NCBI GenBank assembly: GCA_913064925.1
Contig: CAJYBN010000004.1
Coordinates: 1-28,432, forward strand
Direction: 5' to 3'
Length of the DNA stretch: 28,432 nucleotides
Origin: an uncultured Peptococcaceae bacterium
GTDB taxonomy: Bacteria; Bacillota; Desulfotomaculia; Desulfotomaculales; Desulfallaceae
Shown: in pieces, positions 27,454 through 28,432 of the stretch
How positions within the stretch are numbered: the first letter of the stretch is position 1
Layout: each line of letters starts with the position of its first letter
Program-made: the position numbers and the translations under genes
Notes under the pieces: model-generated
Databases searched by the model: none
What the model was told of the DNA's origin: nothing
Seen by the model: only the letters and a program-made list of their open reading frames with translations

Positions 27454-28201
27454 TTGGATTAGGGAACACAAAGTACCGGCTCTGTTTATTTCTCTACTTT
27501 TGATCGTGGCGCTGGTATATGGAGTGACCCGTGGCGTAGGGTATCTTTCTGCCCAGCGACAGGCGTTCATTGACGAAATCGCCCCGGGAGCAATAGACGG
27601 ATACAGGGAGTACGGAATACTGCCGTCCCTCACCATAGCGCAGGCTATTTTAGAAAGCAACTGGGGGAAATCACACATCGAGAATAACCTTTTCGGCATG
27701 AAGGCTGGGCAGGGCTGGAAAGGCAAGGTGGTCTATCGGAAAACAAAAGAATACACGGGAGGCAAGTGGATCACTGTTACCGCCGCGTTCCGGGCCTATG
27801 ATTCCTTTGCAGATTCAGTGAAAGACCACTCTCGCCTGCTTGCTTCGCTATCGCGGTATAGGGCAGTGCTGACCGCCGCTGATTACAAAGAAGCGGCGAT
27901 GCGGGTATGGCAGGGCGGGTATGCCACGGATCCGAACTACCCGGCCAAGCTGGTAAAAATCATAGAAGCCTACGGTCTGGATAAATACGACCAACAGGCC
28001 AAGGAAGCGCTTAAACCCAAATACAAATACTTCGCAGACGTACCTGACGGCGCTTGGTTTGCCGACGCCATTAACCGGCTGCATGAGCAGGGAATAGTGC
28101 TTGGAAGAAGCGATGGGTTATGCCATCCGCATGAGCCGATTACCCGGGCGGAGGCTATGGCGCTGATTGACAGGGTAATAAACCAAAAGGAGAGTGATTA
28201 A
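27446..28201 (+). CDS. membrane-anchored glucosaminidase endolysin with SLH domain
   Basis: 251 residues, ATG eight bases after AGGAGG. Residues about 10-30 are one hydrophobic helix after a basic N-terminus (WIREHKVPALFISLLLIVALVYGV), a signal anchor without clear cleavage site. Residues about 45-180 are a GH73/FlgJ-type N-acetylglucosaminidase (IAQAILESNWGKS with catalytic E70, NNLFGMKAG, FRAYDSFADSVKDHS, YATDPNYPAKLVKIIEAYGL). Residues about 195-247 are one S-layer homology repeat (FADVPDGAWFADAINRLHEQGIVLGR...ITRAEAMALI). It cuts peptidoglycan at lysis, and the SLH repeat binds cell-wall polymers of an S-layer-type host. Confidence 0.92.
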   Translation: MFNWIREHKVPALFISLLLIVALVYGVTRGVGYLSAQRQAFIDEIAPGAIDGYREYGILPSLTIAQAILESNWGKSHIENNLFGMKAGQGWKGKVVYRKTKEYTGGKWITVTAAFRAYDSFADSVKDHSRLLASLSRYRAVLTAADYKEAAMRVWQGGYATDPNYPAKLVKIIEAYGLDKYDQQAKEALKPKYKYFADVPDGAWFADAINRLHEQGIVLGRSDGLCHPHEPITRAEAMALIDRVINQKESD

Positions 28202-28204
28202 AAC

Positions 28205-28432
28205 ATGGAAAGTCAGGTTATCCAATTGGCCTACGATGCGCTGGCCATCCTTATCCCGGCACTTGTGGCTCTGGGTATAGAGTATCTGCGGAGGAAGTTG
28301 GGTACCGAGAAAATGAGGAAAATCCAGGAAGAATTGGCCGCCAAACAGGAGCTTGCCACCATGGCGGTGCGTTTTGTTGAACAGGTATACAAATATGTAC
28401 ATGGGCCAGATAAGTATGAGAAAGCGGCGGAA
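28205..28432 (+). CDS. LL-H-type phage holin, 3' end outside window
   Basis: ATG 28205 after AAGGAGAGTG. 76 codons are present and the frame is open at the window end. N-terminal hydrophobic helix (YDALAILIPALVALGIEYL) followed by a charged helix (RRKLGTEKMRKIQEELAAKQELATMAVRFVEQVYKYVHGPDKYEKAAE), the layout of the phage holin LL-H family, which makes the hole that lets endolysin or ions pass. It follows the endolysin by three bases. Confidence 0.85.
   Translation, partial: MESQVIQLAYDALAILIPALVALGIEYLRRKLGTEKMRKIQEELAAKQELATMAVRFVEQVYKYVHGPDKYEKAAE

Overview
The window is a nearly continuous block of late genes from a tailed bacteriophage, almost certainly a prophage of a Gram-positive bacterium. 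It encodes an HK97-type head joined to a contractile (myovirus) tail. Evidence for a Firmicute (Clostridia-like) host: strong AGGAGG/GGGGG ribosome-binding sites, heavy use of TTG and GTG starts, an XhlA/LL-H-type lysis cassette, and an endolysin carrying an S-layer-homology (SLH) repeat. I cannot name the species from the sequence. All genes but one lie on the + strand, mostly with ATGA or few-base overlaps, as expected of one long late operon.

Layout. 1-1076: end of a SNF2-type phage helicase and two small Cys-rich proteins. 1077-2490: a promoter, then an AT-richer run of small accessory genes, several followed by the same short GC hairpin with a TTTCTTT tail. 2483-5148: HNH endonuclease, a G-rich candidate cos region, and small and large terminase. 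5163-9473: portal (fused to a MuF-like domain), prohead protease, major capsid protein and a probable head accessory protein. 9548-11766: small head protein, connector and neck proteins. 11779-13206: contractile sheath and tube. 13231-13816 (minus strand): an interrupted lipoprotein gene with its own promoter. 13895-16225: tail assembly chaperone (apparently frameshifted) and tape measure. 16234-20258: baseplate Dit/plug fusion, hub, spike, gp25-like wedge and gpJ. 20274-23108: an insertion between gpJ and gpI holding two beta-rich fibre-like genes, a small gene and a complete tyrosine recombinase with its own promoter and a highly structured leader. 23123-26534: gpI-like protein, tail fibre proteins and a six-bladed Kelch propeller. 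26551-28432: lysis cassette of XhlA, a PrsW-family intramembrane protease, a membrane-anchored glucosaminidase-SLH endolysin, and an LL-H holin cut by the window end.

How it works together: HNH, TerS and TerL cut and package the DNA through the portal into a protease-matured HK97 capsid. The connector and neck proteins join it to a sheathed tail built on the tape measure and the baseplate. Fibres and the Kelch protein probably recognise the host, and the final cassette lyses it.

Most notable: (1) a lipoprotein gene on the opposite strand split by an A9 homopolymer, restored exactly by loss of one A (phase variation, transcriptional slippage or recent decay); (2) a PrsW protease translationally coupled to a signal-anchored endolysin; (3) a recombinase cassette wedged into the baseplate operon with a three-way-junction leader whose loop can pair with either of two copies of CTCCAGG, one overlapping the ribosome-binding site; (4) a small terminase whose only full-length start is ATA.
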